From Sporichthyaceae bacterium (lineage in GTDB: Bacteria > Actinomycetota > Actinomycetes > Sporichthyales > Sporichthyaceae): a stretch of 64,000 bases of DNA. The stretch lies in contig DASXPS010000046.1 of the NCBI GenBank assembly GCA_036493475.1, positions 1-64,000 on the forward strand, written 5' to 3'. Both the position numbers and the translations under genes were made by a program. A model generated the notes under the pieces. It ran no database searches. It saw only the letters and a list, made by a program, of their open reading frames with translations, and had not been told where the DNA came from. Shown in pieces: positions 7,785-17,505 of this stretch (its first letter is position 1; each line of letters begins with the position of its first letter).

Positions 7785-10180
7785 CCATCCCAACCATCCC
7801 AACTGCCACCTACCGCCTGCAACTGACCGCAGAGTTCGGCTTCGCCGACGCCGGCGCGGTGCTCGATTACCTGGCCGCACTGGGCATCAGCCACCTGTAC
7901 CTGTCCCCGGTGCTGGCGGCGGTACCCGGCTCCACGCATGGATACGACGTGGTCGACCACGACACGTTGTCCACCGAACTCGGCGGTGCCGAGGCGTTCC
8001 ACGCGTTGGCCAAGGCGGCACGCGAGCGCGGCCTGGGCATCGTGGTGGACATCGTGCCCAATCACATGGCGGTGCCCACTCCGGAATCGCTTAACGCGCC
8101 ACTGTGGTCGGTGCTGCGCGACGGCCCGGCCTCGCCGTATGCCAACTGGTTCGACGTGGACTGGACGGTGCCCGACCGGGCCATGCTGATGCCGTTCCTC
8201 GGTCGGCGCATCGGCGAGTGCCTGGACGCCGGGGACATCGTGCTGGACACCGCCGGGGACGAGCCGGTGGTGCGCTACTTCGACCACGTCGTGCCGGTGC
8301 GACCGGGCACCGAACACCTACCGTTGGAGCAGCTGCTCGACCGCCAGTGGTACCGCCTGGCCTACTGGCGGGTGGCCGACGAGGAACTGAACTATCGACG
8401 CTTCTTCGACATCGACACCCTGGCCGCGCTGCGGGTGGAGAACGCCGATGTGTTCGCCCAGTCGCACTACCTGATCGGCGCCCTGGTCCGCGAGGGCCAC
8501 ATCGCCGGGCTGCGGGTGGACCACCCGGACGGGCTGGCCGACCCGGTGGAATACCTGACGCGACTTCAGAACCTCACCGGGGGCTGCTGGGTGGTGGTGG
8601 AGAAGATCCTCACCGGAGCCGAACTGCTGCCCGACGATTGGCCGTGCGCGGGCACCACCGGCTACGACGCGTTGCGCCGGGTCGGTGGGCTGTTCGTGGA
8701 CCCCGACGGCTTCGCGGAACTGGTCGAGTTGAACTCCCAATTCACCGGCGAGGACATCGAATTCACCGGCGTGGCCGCGGCGGCGAAGTGGCAGATCGTC
8801 ACCACCAGCCTGTGGGCCGAGGTGGTCCGCCTGGGCGGGCTGGCCGCGGAGATCTGCCACGACAACCTGCGGTTGCGCGACCACACCCGCCGCGGTCTGG
8901 AGGAGGCGATCACCGAACTGTTGATCGGCTGCGAGGTGTACCGCACCTACGTGGTGCCCGGCCACCCCGCGCCGGACGGGGCGGTCGCCGTCCTCGACTC
9001 CGCCGCCGCGGTGGCGAAGTCCCGGCTGCCCGAGGAGCGTCACGACACCGTCGACCTGATCCGCGAGTTCGCGTTGTACGCCCCGCCGGGTGACCGGCGT
9101 CGGCACGAGTTCGTGGTGCGTTTCCAACAGACCTCCGGCCCGGTGATGGCCAAGGGCGTGGAGGACACCGCGTTCTACAGATGGTTCCCGCTCAGCTCGG
9201 CCAATGAGGTCGGCGGGGAACCCGACTCCCCCGTGGTGGACCCGGCGACGTTCCACTCCTACGCCGCTGCCATGTGCCGCTCCTGGCCGGCGGCGATGAC
9301 CACGCTGTCCACCCACGACACCAAGCGCGGGGAGGACGTGCGGGCCCGACTGGCGGTGCTCGCCGAGCTACCCGAATCCTGGGCGCGCGCGGTCGAGGGT
9401 TGGCAGCGCGCCGCAGCGGGGTATCACAGCGCCGCCGGGCCGGACCCGGCCACCGAGTACCTGATTTGGCAGACTCTGGTCGGGGCCTGGCCGTTGGCCG
9501 CGGACCGGCTGGTGGAGTACCTGCACAAAGCGACCCGCGAGGCGAAGCTGCACACCTCGTGGACCGCGCCGGACATCGCATACGACGAGGCGGTAGAGCG
9601 GTTCGCCCGGGCCGTGCTGGACAATGCCCGACTGGTCGCCGACATCACGGAGTTCGTCGAGGAACTCGGGCCGGCCGCTCGCGTGGTGACGCTGAGTCAG
9701 AAGCTGGTGCAGCTCACCATGCCGGGGGTGCCGGACGTCTACCAGGGCACCGAGTTCGCCACGTTCACCCTGGTCGATCCGGACAACCGCCACCCGGTGG
9801 ACTTCGCCGCCCGCCGGGCGCGGTTGGCCGCGCTGGACGAGGGCGAATCGCCGCGTGATCTCCACGACGAGAAACTGCTGGTCACCTCGCGGGCGCTGGC
9901 GGTGCGCAAGGACCACCCGGAGGCCTTCGCGGGCGACTACCGGGAACTGTCCGCAACGTCGCAGCACGCCTTCGGCTTCGTGCGCGGCACTGACGTGATC
10001 TCCGTGGTCACCCGACTGCCCCGCGGCCTGTTCGGGGCCGGCGGCTGGCGCGAGCACACCGTGGATCTGCCGTCCGGGGCGTGGCTGGACGTACTGACCA
10101 ACCGTCAGTACGCCAGCGGCCCACACGCCGCTGCGAAACTCTTCGACCCGTATCCGGTGGCGCTGCTCGTGCGCGCCTAA
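7778..10180 (+). CDS. treY: Maltooligosyl trehalose synthase
   Basis: An 800-aa GH13 enzyme. It rearranges the reducing-end alpha-1,4 bond of maltodextrins to an alpha,alpha-1,1 bond. The N-terminus PTATYRLQL, NHMAVPTPE, GLRVDHPDG, VVEKIL and STHDTKRGEDVRAR are hallmark motifs. GTG at 7778 was chosen because it overlaps the glgX stop (GTGCTGA) and places PTATYRLQL seven residues in, as is usual. Coupling to glgX makes a two-gene unit; treZ follows 1.4 kb downstream beyond an opposing protease gene. Its TAA overlaps that protease's stop by 4 bp. Confidence 0.95.
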   Translation: MLTIPTIPTATYRLQLTAEFGFADAGAVLDYLAALGISHLYLSPVLAAVPGSTHGYDVVDHDTLSTELGGAEAFHALAKAARERGLGIVVDIVPNHMAVPTPESLNAPLWSVLRDGPASPYANWFDVDWTVPDRAMLMPFLGRRIGECLDAGDIVLDTAGDEPVVRYFDHVVPVRPGTEHLPLEQLLDRQWYRLAYWRVADEELNYRRFFDIDTLAALRVENADVFAQSHYLIGALVREGHIAGLRVDHPDGLADPVEYLTRLQNLTGGCWVVVEKILTGAELLPDDWPCAGTTGYDALRRVGGLFVDPDGFAELVELNSQFTGEDIEFTGVAAAAKWQIVTTSLWAEVVRLGGLAAEICHDNLRLRDHTRRGLEEAITELLIGCEVYRTYVVPGHPAPDGAVAVLDSAAAVAKSRLPEERHDTVDLIREFALYAPPGDRRRHEFVVRFQQTSGPVMAKGVEDTAFYRWFPLSSANEVGGEPDSPVVDPATFHSYAAAMCRSWPAAMTTLSTHDTKRGEDVRARLAVLAELPESWARAVEGWQRAAAGYHSAAGPDPATEYLIWQTLVGAWPLAADRLVEYLHKATREAKLHTSWTAPDIAYDEAVERFARAVLDNARLVADITEFVEELGPAARVVTLSQKLVQLTMPGVPDVYQGTEFATFTLVDPDNRHPVDFAARRARLAALDEGESPRDLHDEKLLVTSRALAVRKDHPEAFAGDYRELSATSQHAFGFVRGTDVISVVTRLPRGLFGAGGWREHTVDLPSGAWLDVLTNRQYASGPHAAAKLFDPYPVALLVRA

Positions 10181-11475
10181 AAGTCGACGACGTTCAGCAG
10201 TCGGATCGGCACGTCGTCCGGGTCGGTGGACATGTCGTAATCCCCCGTGGCGTCCTCGCGCAACGCCTCGCGCACCTGCGTCGGGGTGGCGCCGGGGTTC
10301 CCCGACCGGTACAGCGCTGCCGCCCCGGCCACGTAACCCGCGGCCTGCGAGGTGCCGGTGAGCGTCGCGTAGCCGCCGTTCAACCAGGTGGACCGGATGC
10401 ACACGCCGGGCGCGAGGATGTCCACCACCGAGCCGTAGTTGGAGAAGGTGGCGAACTCGTCGTCCCCGCCCCCGTTGCATGCCGAGGGGGTGTCGGCCAG
10501 CCCGCCGGGTTTGCCGTCGTAGTCGGCGATGGCGCCCACGGTGATCACCTCTGGGTAGGAGGCGGGGCTGTAGCTCGAGGCGTCTGCGGCGTTGTTGCCC
10601 GCGGCCACGGTGTAGGTGACGCCGGCGGCGACGGAGGTGCAGATGGCCTGGTGCAACCCACCGTCCAGGCAATTGCCGTCGCCGGGGTCGATGCCGATCA
10701 GGCTCATGTTGGCCACGTCGATGGTCCCCGCGTGCGCGGTGACCCAGTCGATGCCGCAGGTCAGCGTGGCCAGGCTGCCGTCCCCGTTGGCGTCGAGCAC
10801 CCGCACCGCCCAGACCCGGGCGCCGGGTGCCACCCCGACCACGCCGAAGTCGTTGTCCCGGGCGGCGGCGATGCCCGCGATGTGCGTGCCGTGCCCGCGT
10901 TCGTCGTCCCAGGACGTGGTGCCCGGCACGCAATCGGTGCCGCCGGCCACGTTCAGGTCGGGATGACCCGCCTCGATGCCGGTGTCCAGCACAGCGATGT
11001 CCGCGTCCACGCTGCCGTGCCCGTCGCCGGCCCTGGCCGAACTCTCCGGCGCATGCACCCGGGACACCCCGGTGGGGATCGATTGGCCGCTCGGCGCGGA
11101 CACGCCCGGCGTGGGCCAGTCGCTGGTCTCCCGCACCACCCGGTCCTGCTCCACGCTGCGCACCCGCGGGTCGGCGGCCACCCGCCGGGCGAGGTCCGCG
11201 CTCATCCGGCCGGTGTACCCGCGCAGCGCCGCGTGCAGCACCTGCTGCACGTGCACCCCCCACCGGGCGTGCTGGGCGGCCACCCGATCGGGGTCACCGG
11301 AACGCAGCGTGACGATCCAGGAATTCGGAATGACCGCACCGGTGGCCATGCCGGCCAGGTGCATCTCGCCGTCCCGGGCCGCCACACCGTGCGCGGCCGG
11401 CGCCGCGCAGCACGCGGCGACGATCGCCGCCAGCGCGATGCCCGCCGCCCGGCGTCGCCCTCCCCCGAACTGCAT
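10177..11475 (-). CDS. Secreted subtilisin-like serine protease (S8)
   Basis: A 432-aa protease. It has an N-terminal signal (RRRAAGIALAAIVAACCAAP), a propeptide-like region (NSWIVTLR...), then the S8 catalytic domain. The triad is visible as VLDTGIE (Asp), GHGTHIAG (His) and GTSQAAG (Ser). The usual GTSMA is GTSQA here. Start at ATG 11475 puts the signal peptide at the extreme N-terminus; an ATG 39 nt upstream would add a charged tail. The gene lies on the opposite strand between treY and treZ and is convergent with treY with overlapping stops. No link to trehalose metabolism is apparent. Confidence 0.9.
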   Translation of the reverse strand: MQFGGGRRRAAGIALAAIVAACCAAPAAHGVAARDGEMHLAGMATGAVIPNSWIVTLRSGDPDRVAAQHARWGVHVQQVLHAALRGYTGRMSADLARRVAADPRVRSVEQDRVVRETSDWPTPGVSAPSGQSIPTGVSRVHAPESSARAGDGHGSVDADIAVLDTGIEAGHPDLNVAGGTDCVPGTTSWDDERGHGTHIAGIAAARDNDFGVVGVAPGARVWAVRVLDANGDGSLATLTCGIDWVTAHAGTIDVANMSLIGIDPGDGNCLDGGLHQAICTSVAAGVTYTVAAGNNAADASSYSPASYPEVITVGAIADYDGKPGGLADTPSACNGGGDDEFATFSNYGSVVDILAPGVCIRSTWLNGGYATLTGTSQAAGYVAGAAALYRSGNPGATPTQVREALREDATGDYDMSTDPDDVPIRLLNVVDF

Positions 11476-11557
11476 CGAGCCAGTGTGGCCCGGGCCGGCG
11501 GTAGTGCCGTGCACGACACCGGGTTTGGACGGGGCCGAAATCTGTCACTGTCCCTGT

Positions 11558-13297
11558 GTGGAGCCATACGCGGTGTGGGCGCCGGACGCGTCGAACGTGG
11601 AATTGTTGCTGGGCGGGGCCCGAACGGGGGGGCGGCGGGATGCCGACGGCTGGTGGCGGACCGCACAGCAGCCGATGGCCGGGCAGGACTACGGCTGGCT
11701 GGTGGACGGTGAGGGGCCGTTCCCGGACCCGCGCTCGGCGTGGCAACCCAACGGGGTGCACGAATTGTCCCGGTGCTACGACCACGACGCGTTCGGGTGG
11801 ACCGACGCGGCCTGGCGGGGTCGGGCCCTGCCCGGCGCGGTGACCTACGAGCTGCATATCGGCACCTTCACCCCGGCCGGCACCTTCGACGCCGCCATCG
11901 AGCGACTGGATCACCTCGTCGAACTCGGCGTGGACCTGGTCGAGGTGATGCCGGTGGCGGCCTTCCCCGGCGTGCACGGCTGGGGATACGACGGCGTCGC
12001 GCTGTTCGCCGTCCATCAGCCCTACGGCGGCCCGAACGGCTTCAAGCGCTTCGTGGACGCCTGCCACGCGCGTGGCCTGGGCGTGCTGCTGGACGTGGTG
12101 CACAACCACCTCGGGCCGTCCGGCAACTACCTGCCACGCTTCGGCCCCTACTTCACCGACAGCCATCACACGCCGTGGGGATCGGCGGTGAACCTGGACG
12201 ACGCCGGGTCCGATGAGGTCCGCCGCTACCTGATCGACAACGCCTGCGGCTGGCTGCGCGACTTCCACCTGGACGGGCTGCGAATGGACGCCGTGCACGC
12301 GCTGCACGACACCCGGGCAGTGCACTATCTCGCGGAACTGTCCGAGGCGGTGGACGCGCTGGCCACCGCGGTGGGCCGGCCGCTGGCGCTGATCGCCGAG
12401 TCCGATCGCAACGACCCGTTGACGGTGACCCCGCGCGCGGCCGGCGGGCTTGGCCTGACCGCGTCCTGGGACGACGACGTGCATCACGCTCTGCACGCGT
12501 TGTTGAGCGGAGAGCGGCAGGGCTACTACGTCGACTTCGGCTCCCTGGACTGCCTGGGCCACGTGCTGACCTCGGTGTTCTGGCACGACGGTCGGTACTC
12601 GCCGTTCCGCGGTCGCGGTCACGGCGCGCCGGTGGACCGGGTGCACACGCCCGGGCATCGATACGTGGTCGCCCTGCAGAACCACGACCAGGTCGGCAAC
12701 CGCGCGGTGGGCGACCGGCTGAGCGCCTCGGTGTCGCAGGGTCGGTTGCGGATCGGGGCCGCGCTGTTGCTGACCGGGCCGTTCAGCCCGCTGCTGTTCA
12801 TGGGTGAGGAGTGGGCGGCGGACACGCCGTGGCAGTACTTCACCGATCACACCGAACCGGAGTTGGCCGCCGCGGTACGCGACGGGCGACGCCAGGAGTT
12901 CGCGGGGCACGGCTGGAGCGCCGAGCAGGTGCCCGACCCGCAGGATCCGGCCACCGTGGCCGCCTCCCGGCTGGACTGGGCGGAGCCGGCCAAGGAGCCG
13001 CACGCCGGGATGCTGGCCTGGTACCGCGCATTGCTGACGCTGCGTCGGAAACGCCCAGAGCTGACCGACCCACGACTGGATCGGGTCGCGGTGTCCTTCG
13101 ATGCCGATGCGAAGTGGTTCGTGCTGCACCGCGGCGGGTTGCGGGTGGTGGTGAACCTCGCCGAGCACCCGCAGATCGTCCCCCCGGCCGGTACGGTGCG
13201 GGCGGTGCTGTTGACTTCCTCCGAGCCCCAACCCGAGGCGTCCGCCGCGGGCCTGCGCCTGGCCGCGGAATCCGTGGCCATCGTCGAGGTGGACTGA
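11558..13297 (+). CDS. treZ: Malto-oligosyltrehalose trehalohydrolase
   Basis: A 579-aa GH13 enzyme that cleaves trehalose from the end of maltooligosyl trehalose, completing the glycogen-to-trehalose route with GlgX and TreY. It begins VEPYAVWAP (the family N-terminal beta-sandwich), then DVVHNHLGP, DGLRMDAVHAL (nucleophile Asp), LIAESDRND (Glu) and QNHDQVGN. GTG 11558 was chosen because family alignment begins at once and the longer upstream frame is unrelated sequence. The start is only 82 bp from the divergent protease start, so both promoters share that gap. Confidence 0.94.
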   Translation: MEPYAVWAPDASNVELLLGGARTGGRRDADGWWRTAQQPMAGQDYGWLVDGEGPFPDPRSAWQPNGVHELSRCYDHDAFGWTDAAWRGRALPGAVTYELHIGTFTPAGTFDAAIERLDHLVELGVDLVEVMPVAAFPGVHGWGYDGVALFAVHQPYGGPNGFKRFVDACHARGLGVLLDVVHNHLGPSGNYLPRFGPYFTDSHHTPWGSAVNLDDAGSDEVRRYLIDNACGWLRDFHLDGLRMDAVHALHDTRAVHYLAELSEAVDALATAVGRPLALIAESDRNDPLTVTPRAAGGLGLTASWDDDVHHALHALLSGERQGYYVDFGSLDCLGHVLTSVFWHDGRYSPFRGRGHGAPVDRVHTPGHRYVVALQNHDQVGNRAVGDRLSASVSQGRLRIGAALLLTGPFSPLLFMGEEWAADTPWQYFTDHTEPELAAAVRDGRRQEFAGHGWSAEQVPDPQDPATVAASRLDWAEPAKEPHAGMLAWYRALLTLRRKRPELTDPRLDRVAVSFDADAKWFVLHRGGLRVVVNLAEHPQIVPPAGTVRAVLLTSSEPQPEASAAGLRLAAESVAIVEVD

Positions 13298-14044
13298 GTG
13301 CGTCGATTAGCACCGGACGGCGGGGAGTTGGATCGCGCCGCGTTGGCCCGGGCCTACGCCTATCCCGCGGATCCGCCGCGCGGGTGGTGGCTCCGGGTCA
13401 ACATGGTGGCCACCGTGGACGGCGCCGGGGTGGCCGCCAACGGGTTGACCCGGGGCATCTCCTCCGACGCCGACCGGGATCTGTTCGCGCTGATGCGGGC
13501 ACTGTGCGACGTGGTCATCGTCGGGACATCCACCGCGAACAACGAACGGTACGGGCCGGTGAAGGTGCGGCAGACCGACACCGGATTACGCACCGCGGCC
13601 GGCCAGGAGCCCATCCCCCCGATTGCCCTGGTGTCCAACCGACTGGATCTCGACCCGGACGCCCCGCTGTTCCGCGCGGCCACGGCCCGCACCATGGTGT
13701 TCACCACCGCATCTGCCCCGGCCGAGCGGCGGCAGGCGCTGGCCGAGGTGGCCGAGGTGATCGTGGCCGGGGACAGCATCGTGGACCCGAAGAACGTGGT
13801 CACGGCGCTGGCCGACCGGGGCTACCGCCGCATGCTCTGCGAGGGCGGGCCGCGCTGGCTGGCGGCGCTGCTCACCGCCGGGATGCTCGACGAGCTGTGC
13901 CTGACCGTGAGCGCGACATTGCTTGGCGGGGAGGGGTCCCGCATCGTGCGCGGCGGGGTGCTCGACGCTCCGCTGGAGCTGGCCGGGCTGCTGTCCGACG
14001 GCTCCGATCTCTACCTGCGCTATCGGCGAGCTTGCGAGCGATAA
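13298..14044 (+). CDS. RibD-C/dihydrofolate-reductase-like pyrimidine reductase
   Basis: A 248-aa protein of the RibD C-terminal reductase family, which uses NADPH to reduce the ribosyl group of a pyrimidine in riboflavin synthesis or acts on related substrates. NMVATVDGAG near residue 35, VVIVGTSTANNERYGP and the CEGGPRWLAALL segment are characteristic. It has no deaminase domain, so it is not a complete RibD. GTG directly follows the treZ stop, giving the same transcript. The last codons (YRRACER) are formed by a small palindromic repeat (14021-14043), so the C-terminus may be repeat-derived. The real substrate is unknown. Confidence 0.82.
   Translation: MRRLAPDGGELDRAALARAYAYPADPPRGWWLRVNMVATVDGAGVAANGLTRGISSDADRDLFALMRALCDVVIVGTSTANNERYGPVKVRQTDTGLRTAAGQEPIPPIALVSNRLDLDPDAPLFRAATARTMVFTTASAPAERRQALAEVAEVIVAGDSIVDPKNVVTALADRGYRRMLCEGGPRWLAALLTAGMLDELCLTVSATLLGGEGSRIVRGGVLDAPLELAGLLSDGSDLYLRYRRACER
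14021..14043. repeat. Small palindromic repeat at the 3' end of the RibD-like gene
   Basis: TATCG...CGATA arms enclose GCGAGC-TT-GCGAGC. The element supplies the final codons and TAA stop of the upstream gene. It resembles the short GCGAGC-type dispersed repeats of actinobacterial genomes. Confidence 0.45.
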
Positions 14045-14071
14045 TCTGCACCGCCTCGTCGCCGCGCCGTC

Positions 14072-14086
14072 CTGACGCCGCGTCAG
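14072..14086. repeat. CTGACG-CCG-CGTCAG palindrome
   Basis: A perfect 6-bp inverted repeat with a 3-nt spacer just downstream of the RibD-like gene. It provides the minus-strand stop codon (TCA at 14083-14085) of ligC. It is one of a family of such palindromes; other perfect copies are at 28176, 39586, 53595, 53954 and 60564, and weaker ones at 30945, 37608 and 49291. Confidence 0.7.
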
Positions 14087-15153
14087 GGCCGACCGCGGAA
14101 CACGTCGGCCAGGTCGAAGGACACGGGCTCCTCGAGCTGTTCGTAGGTGCAGCTGCGCGGGTCGCGGTCGGTTCGCCACCGCACGAACTGCGCGGTGTGC
14201 CGGAACCGGACGCCTTCCATGTGGTCGTAGCGCACCTCGACCACCAGTTCCGGACGCAACGGGATGAACGACAGGTCCTTACCCGCGGCCCACCGGCTGC
14301 CCTCGGCCTCTCGCGGGGTGCGGGCGCCCGCCTCCTGCTCGGCCCACGCCCACGGATGGCCCTCGAACTCGGTGATGTAGGACTGCATCTGGGTGAACAG
14401 CTCCTTGCGCCGCGCCAGCGGGAACGCACCGATCACCCCGACGCTGACCAGCTTGTCCTCCGCGTACAGGCCGAGCAGCAACGAGCCGATGGCGTCCGGC
14501 CCCGACTTGTGCACGCGGTAGCCGGCCACCACGCAGTCCGCGGTGCGCTCGTGCTTGATCTTGAACATGGTGCGCTTGTCCGGCTCGTAGCTGCCCGCCA
14601 GCGGCTTGGCCATCACGCCGTCCAGCCCGGCGCCCTCGAACTGGTGGAACCAGCGTTCCGCTTCCTCGACGTCGTCGGTGGTCGGCGTCAGGTGAAGTGG
14701 GGCGGGCACCCCGGCCAATGTCTCCGCCAACATGGCGCGGCGCTCCCCATACGGACGGCGCGTCAGATCCTCATCGCCCAGGGCGAGCAGGTCGAAGGCG
14801 ACGAACCGCGCCGGGGTGGTCTCGGCGAGCATCTTGACCCGACTGGCGGCGGGGTGGATGCGCTGCTGCAGCGCCTCGAAGTCCAACCGCACGCCGGCCG
14901 GGTCGGGCAGCACGATCTCCCCGTCGATCACGCAGCGCTCCGGCAGCAACTCGGTGAAGGCCGCGACGAGCTCCGGAAAGTACCGGTTCATCGGCTTGGT
15001 ATTGCGGCTGCCGATCTCGATGTCGGCGCCGTCGGCGAAGATCACCGCGCGGAAGCCGTCGAACTTGGGTTCGTAGCCGTAATCCCCGACCGGGATGGTC
15101 GGCACCGACTTGGCGAGCATCGGCAACACCGGGGGCATCACGGGCAGCTTCAT
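14083..15153 (-). CDS. ligC: ATP-dependent DNA ligase LigC
   Basis: A 356-aa ligase that seals nicks using ATP. The N-terminus (LPVMPPVLPMLAKSV) and internal segments (DFEALQQRIHPA, VAGYRVHKSG, KDLSF.PLRPELVVEVRYDHMEG) closely match mycobacterial LigC. The adenylated lysine is Lys30 in YEPKFDGFR. An adenylation domain is followed by an OB domain, with no nuclease or polymerase domain. ATG 15153 was chosen over an upstream ATG because LigC proteins begin M-x-LPVMPP. In mycobacteria ligC adjoins the PrimPolC gene; here that partner (18180-19229) is on the same strand but separated by three plus-strand genes. Confidence 0.93.
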   Translation of the reverse strand: MKLPVMPPVLPMLAKSVPTIPVGDYGYEPKFDGFRAVIFADGADIEIGSRNTKPMNRYFPELVAAFTELLPERCVIDGEIVLPDPAGVRLDFEALQQRIHPAASRVKMLAETTPARFVAFDLLALGDEDLTRRPYGERRAMLAETLAGVPAPLHLTPTTDDVEEAERWFHQFEGAGLDGVMAKPLAGSYEPDKRTMFKIKHERTADCVVAGYRVHKSGPDAIGSLLLGLYAEDKLVSVGVIGAFPLARRKELFTQMQSYITEFEGHPWAWAEQEAGARTPREAEGSRWAAGKDLSFIPLRPELVVEVRYDHMEGVRFRHTAQFVRWRTDRDPRSCTYEQLEEPVSFDLADVFRGRP

Positions 15154-15316
15154 GCGCCCATCCTGCCGCGCCGGCGAAGACGACAAAGATTCGGGATTTG
15201 GCAAGAGGTTAGGCCTGGCAATGGAAAGGTCGGGCCACACCCGGCGATCTGCACCGAATCAATCGCCCGTAGCAGACATACTGGGCGTTGCTTCGGGGAG
15301 CGGGAGGGGCACGCGC

Positions 15317-17428
15317 GTGCACAGAACGACGTGGAAGTTGGGCGTGGCCGGATTGGCGGCAATCACCGCGGCCGCGATGCTGCCGGGCGGACACGCCCGG
15401 GCGGTCGCCCCGCACCACGGCCCGGTCACCGACTACGTCGTGCTCTACCGCGACACCGCGCACGCCAAGGCCGCCCGTTCGGCGATCAAGGCGGCCGGCG
15501 GGACGATCGTCGAGGAGAACAAGGCGATCGGCACCGCGTTGGTGCGCACCAAGAACGTCGACTTCACCACCGCGGTGCGCCGCAGCGGCGCCGTCTTCGG
15601 CGCGGCCCACAACCGTCCCGTCGGCCACGTCGACCCGCCGACCTCCGAGCGGCAGCTCGTCGAGCGGCTGTCCCCCGCCGACCGCGCCGCGGCGTTGCGC
15701 CGCGTCGAGAGCGGTCAGCTGAAGCTGAACACCCACCGGGCCGTCGCGGCCCGGCCGAGCGTGGGCGAGCCGAAGGCGGTCAGCCCGGACCCGCTGGCCA
15801 CCCGGCAGTGGGACATGGCCATGATCGGCGCCACCGCCTCCCAGTCCTACGCCGACGATCCCGGTGACCCGCGGGTCAAGGTCGGCGTGATCGACACCGG
15901 CATCGACGGCTCGCACCCGGACATCGCGCCGAACTTCGACGCCGCCGACTCGCGCAACTTCACCACCGACATGCCCGACGCCGACGGCCCGTGCGAGGTG
16001 GCGAGCTGCAAGGACCCGGTGGACGTCGACGACAACGGCCACGGCACCCATGTCGCGTCCACCATCGCCTCGCCGCTGAACGGGTTGGGCATCGCCGGAG
16101 TGGCGCCGGGCGTCACGCTGGTGAACGTCCGGGCCGGGCAGGACTCCGGGTTCTTCTTCCTGCAGCCGGTCGTCGATGCGCTGACCTACGCGGGTGACGC
16201 CGGACTGAACGTGGTCAACATGAGCTTCTTCGTCGATCCGTGGGTCTACAACTGCCCGAACAACCCGAAGGACGACACGTCAGCGCAGAACGAGCAGCGC
16301 ACAGTGATCGCCGCGGTGCAGAAGGCCGTGAACTACGCGCATGACAAGGGCGTCACCACGATCGCCTCGTTGGGCAACGACGGGGTGGACCTCGGTACGG
16401 TCAAGGCGGACAGCGCCAGCCCGGACTACCCGGCGGGCAAGGCCTACCCGCGCACGCTGACCACGGACTGCCTGACAGTGCCCGCCGAATCCGACGAGGT
16501 GCTGTCCATCAGCTCGCTGGGCCCGAGCGGCCGGTTGGCGTACTACTCCAACTACGGCAGCTCACAGGCCGACTTCGCGGCCCCCGGCGGCGACGCGTTC
16601 GACACCCCGGACCACAAGGTCGACCCGACCGCGCAGATCCTCGCCGCCTACCCCGAGCACATCGGCCGGGCCAACGGCGACATCGACGCCTCCGGCAACC
16701 CGACGAGTCCGTTCGTGGTGAAGGACTGCAACGGCAACGTGTGCGGGTACTACCAGTACCTGCAGGGCACCTCGATGGCCGCTCCGCATGCCACCGGCGT
16801 GGCCGCGCTGGCGATCAGCCGATTGGGCACCCCGAACGGCGACACCATCCACATGTCCCAGCGACTGGTCGAGTACGCGATGTCCGTCGGCGCCGACCAT
16901 CGCGACTGCCCGGATCCGTCCGTGTACCCGTACACCGTGGACGGGGCCGACGGGTCGAAGTCGTTCACCCACAAGTGCGAACAGCAACTGACCACCAATG
17001 GTTTCTACGGCCAGGGCGTTGTCTCCGCCTCCGGCGTGGCCGCACTGCCCAGCCTGACCGGGCTGGCCGGTCCGGCGCCGGCCCGACCGCAACGCCCGGT
17101 CCCGGCCCCTGCGCCCGCGCCGTCCGTCCCGCCGACCCCGACCCCGTCGACTCCGTCGACCCCGCCGACGGACACGCCGCCCACTGGCACGCCGCCCACT
17201 GGCACCGCGCCGACCCCGGCCGCACCCCCGATGGATACTCCGCCGACTCCCGCCGCACCCTCGACGGACACACCTCCGCCCCCGGCCGGGGACACTTCGC
17301 CGACGCCGGACAACCCGGCCGGCCCACCCGGCGACAGCCCGCCCGCGGGTGAGACGCCGCCGACGGCCGACGCCGACCCGAGCGACGGCACCGTCCCGCC
17401 ACCGGGCAACCCCGCCGGCTTGCTTTAG
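15317..17428 (+). CDS. Secreted subtilisin-like protease with Pro/Thr-rich tail
   Basis: A 703-aa S8 protease. GTG 15317 follows GGGAGGGG at a good distance and starts a signal peptide (KLGVAGLAAITAAAMLPGG). An inhibitor-I9-like propeptide (YVVLYRDTAHAKAARSAI) precedes the catalytic domain, whose triad is seen in GVIDTGIDGSHPD (Asp), NGHGTHVAS (His) and GTSMAAPHATG (Ser). The last roughly 110 residues are a low-complexity Pro/Thr/Ala stretch with PPTGT-like units, typical of a cell-wall-spanning or flexible linker. No sortase motif or transmembrane anchor follows, so it is probably released. It is divergent from ligC. Confidence 0.92.
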   Translation: MHRTTWKLGVAGLAAITAAAMLPGGHARAVAPHHGPVTDYVVLYRDTAHAKAARSAIKAAGGTIVEENKAIGTALVRTKNVDFTTAVRRSGAVFGAAHNRPVGHVDPPTSERQLVERLSPADRAAALRRVESGQLKLNTHRAVAARPSVGEPKAVSPDPLATRQWDMAMIGATASQSYADDPGDPRVKVGVIDTGIDGSHPDIAPNFDAADSRNFTTDMPDADGPCEVASCKDPVDVDDNGHGTHVASTIASPLNGLGIAGVAPGVTLVNVRAGQDSGFFFLQPVVDALTYAGDAGLNVVNMSFFVDPWVYNCPNNPKDDTSAQNEQRTVIAAVQKAVNYAHDKGVTTIASLGNDGVDLGTVKADSASPDYPAGKAYPRTLTTDCLTVPAESDEVLSISSLGPSGRLAYYSNYGSSQADFAAPGGDAFDTPDHKVDPTAQILAAYPEHIGRANGDIDASGNPTSPFVVKDCNGNVCGYYQYLQGTSMAAPHATGVAALAISRLGTPNGDTIHMSQRLVEYAMSVGADHRDCPDPSVYPYTVDGADGSKSFTHKCEQQLTTNGFYGQGVVSASGVAALPSLTGLAGPAPARPQRPVPAPAPAPSVPPTPTPSTPSTPPTDTPPTGTPPTGTAPTPAAPPMDTPPTPAAPSTDTPPPPAGDTSPTPDNPAGPPGDSPPAGETPPTADADPSDGTVPPPGNPAGLL

Positions 17429-17505
17429 CTGGCATATTCGAGGGTTGTGCGGCTCTAACCCGGGCAGGTTCGGAAAGAACGAATCCAACCGGGAGGAGTC
17501 AGCAT

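Noticed and set aside
4893-7880. A 995-residue minus-strand open frame covering glgX
   Set aside because: Only its last 217 residues look like a real protein family. The rest is a high-GC shadow opposite glgX, whose GH13 motifs are unambiguous.
12811-15867. A 1018-residue plus-strand frame across treZ, the RibD-like gene and ligC
   Set aside because: Its composition is Arg/Gly/Ala-rich with no motif, and real genes with clear signatures occupy the same DNA in other frames.
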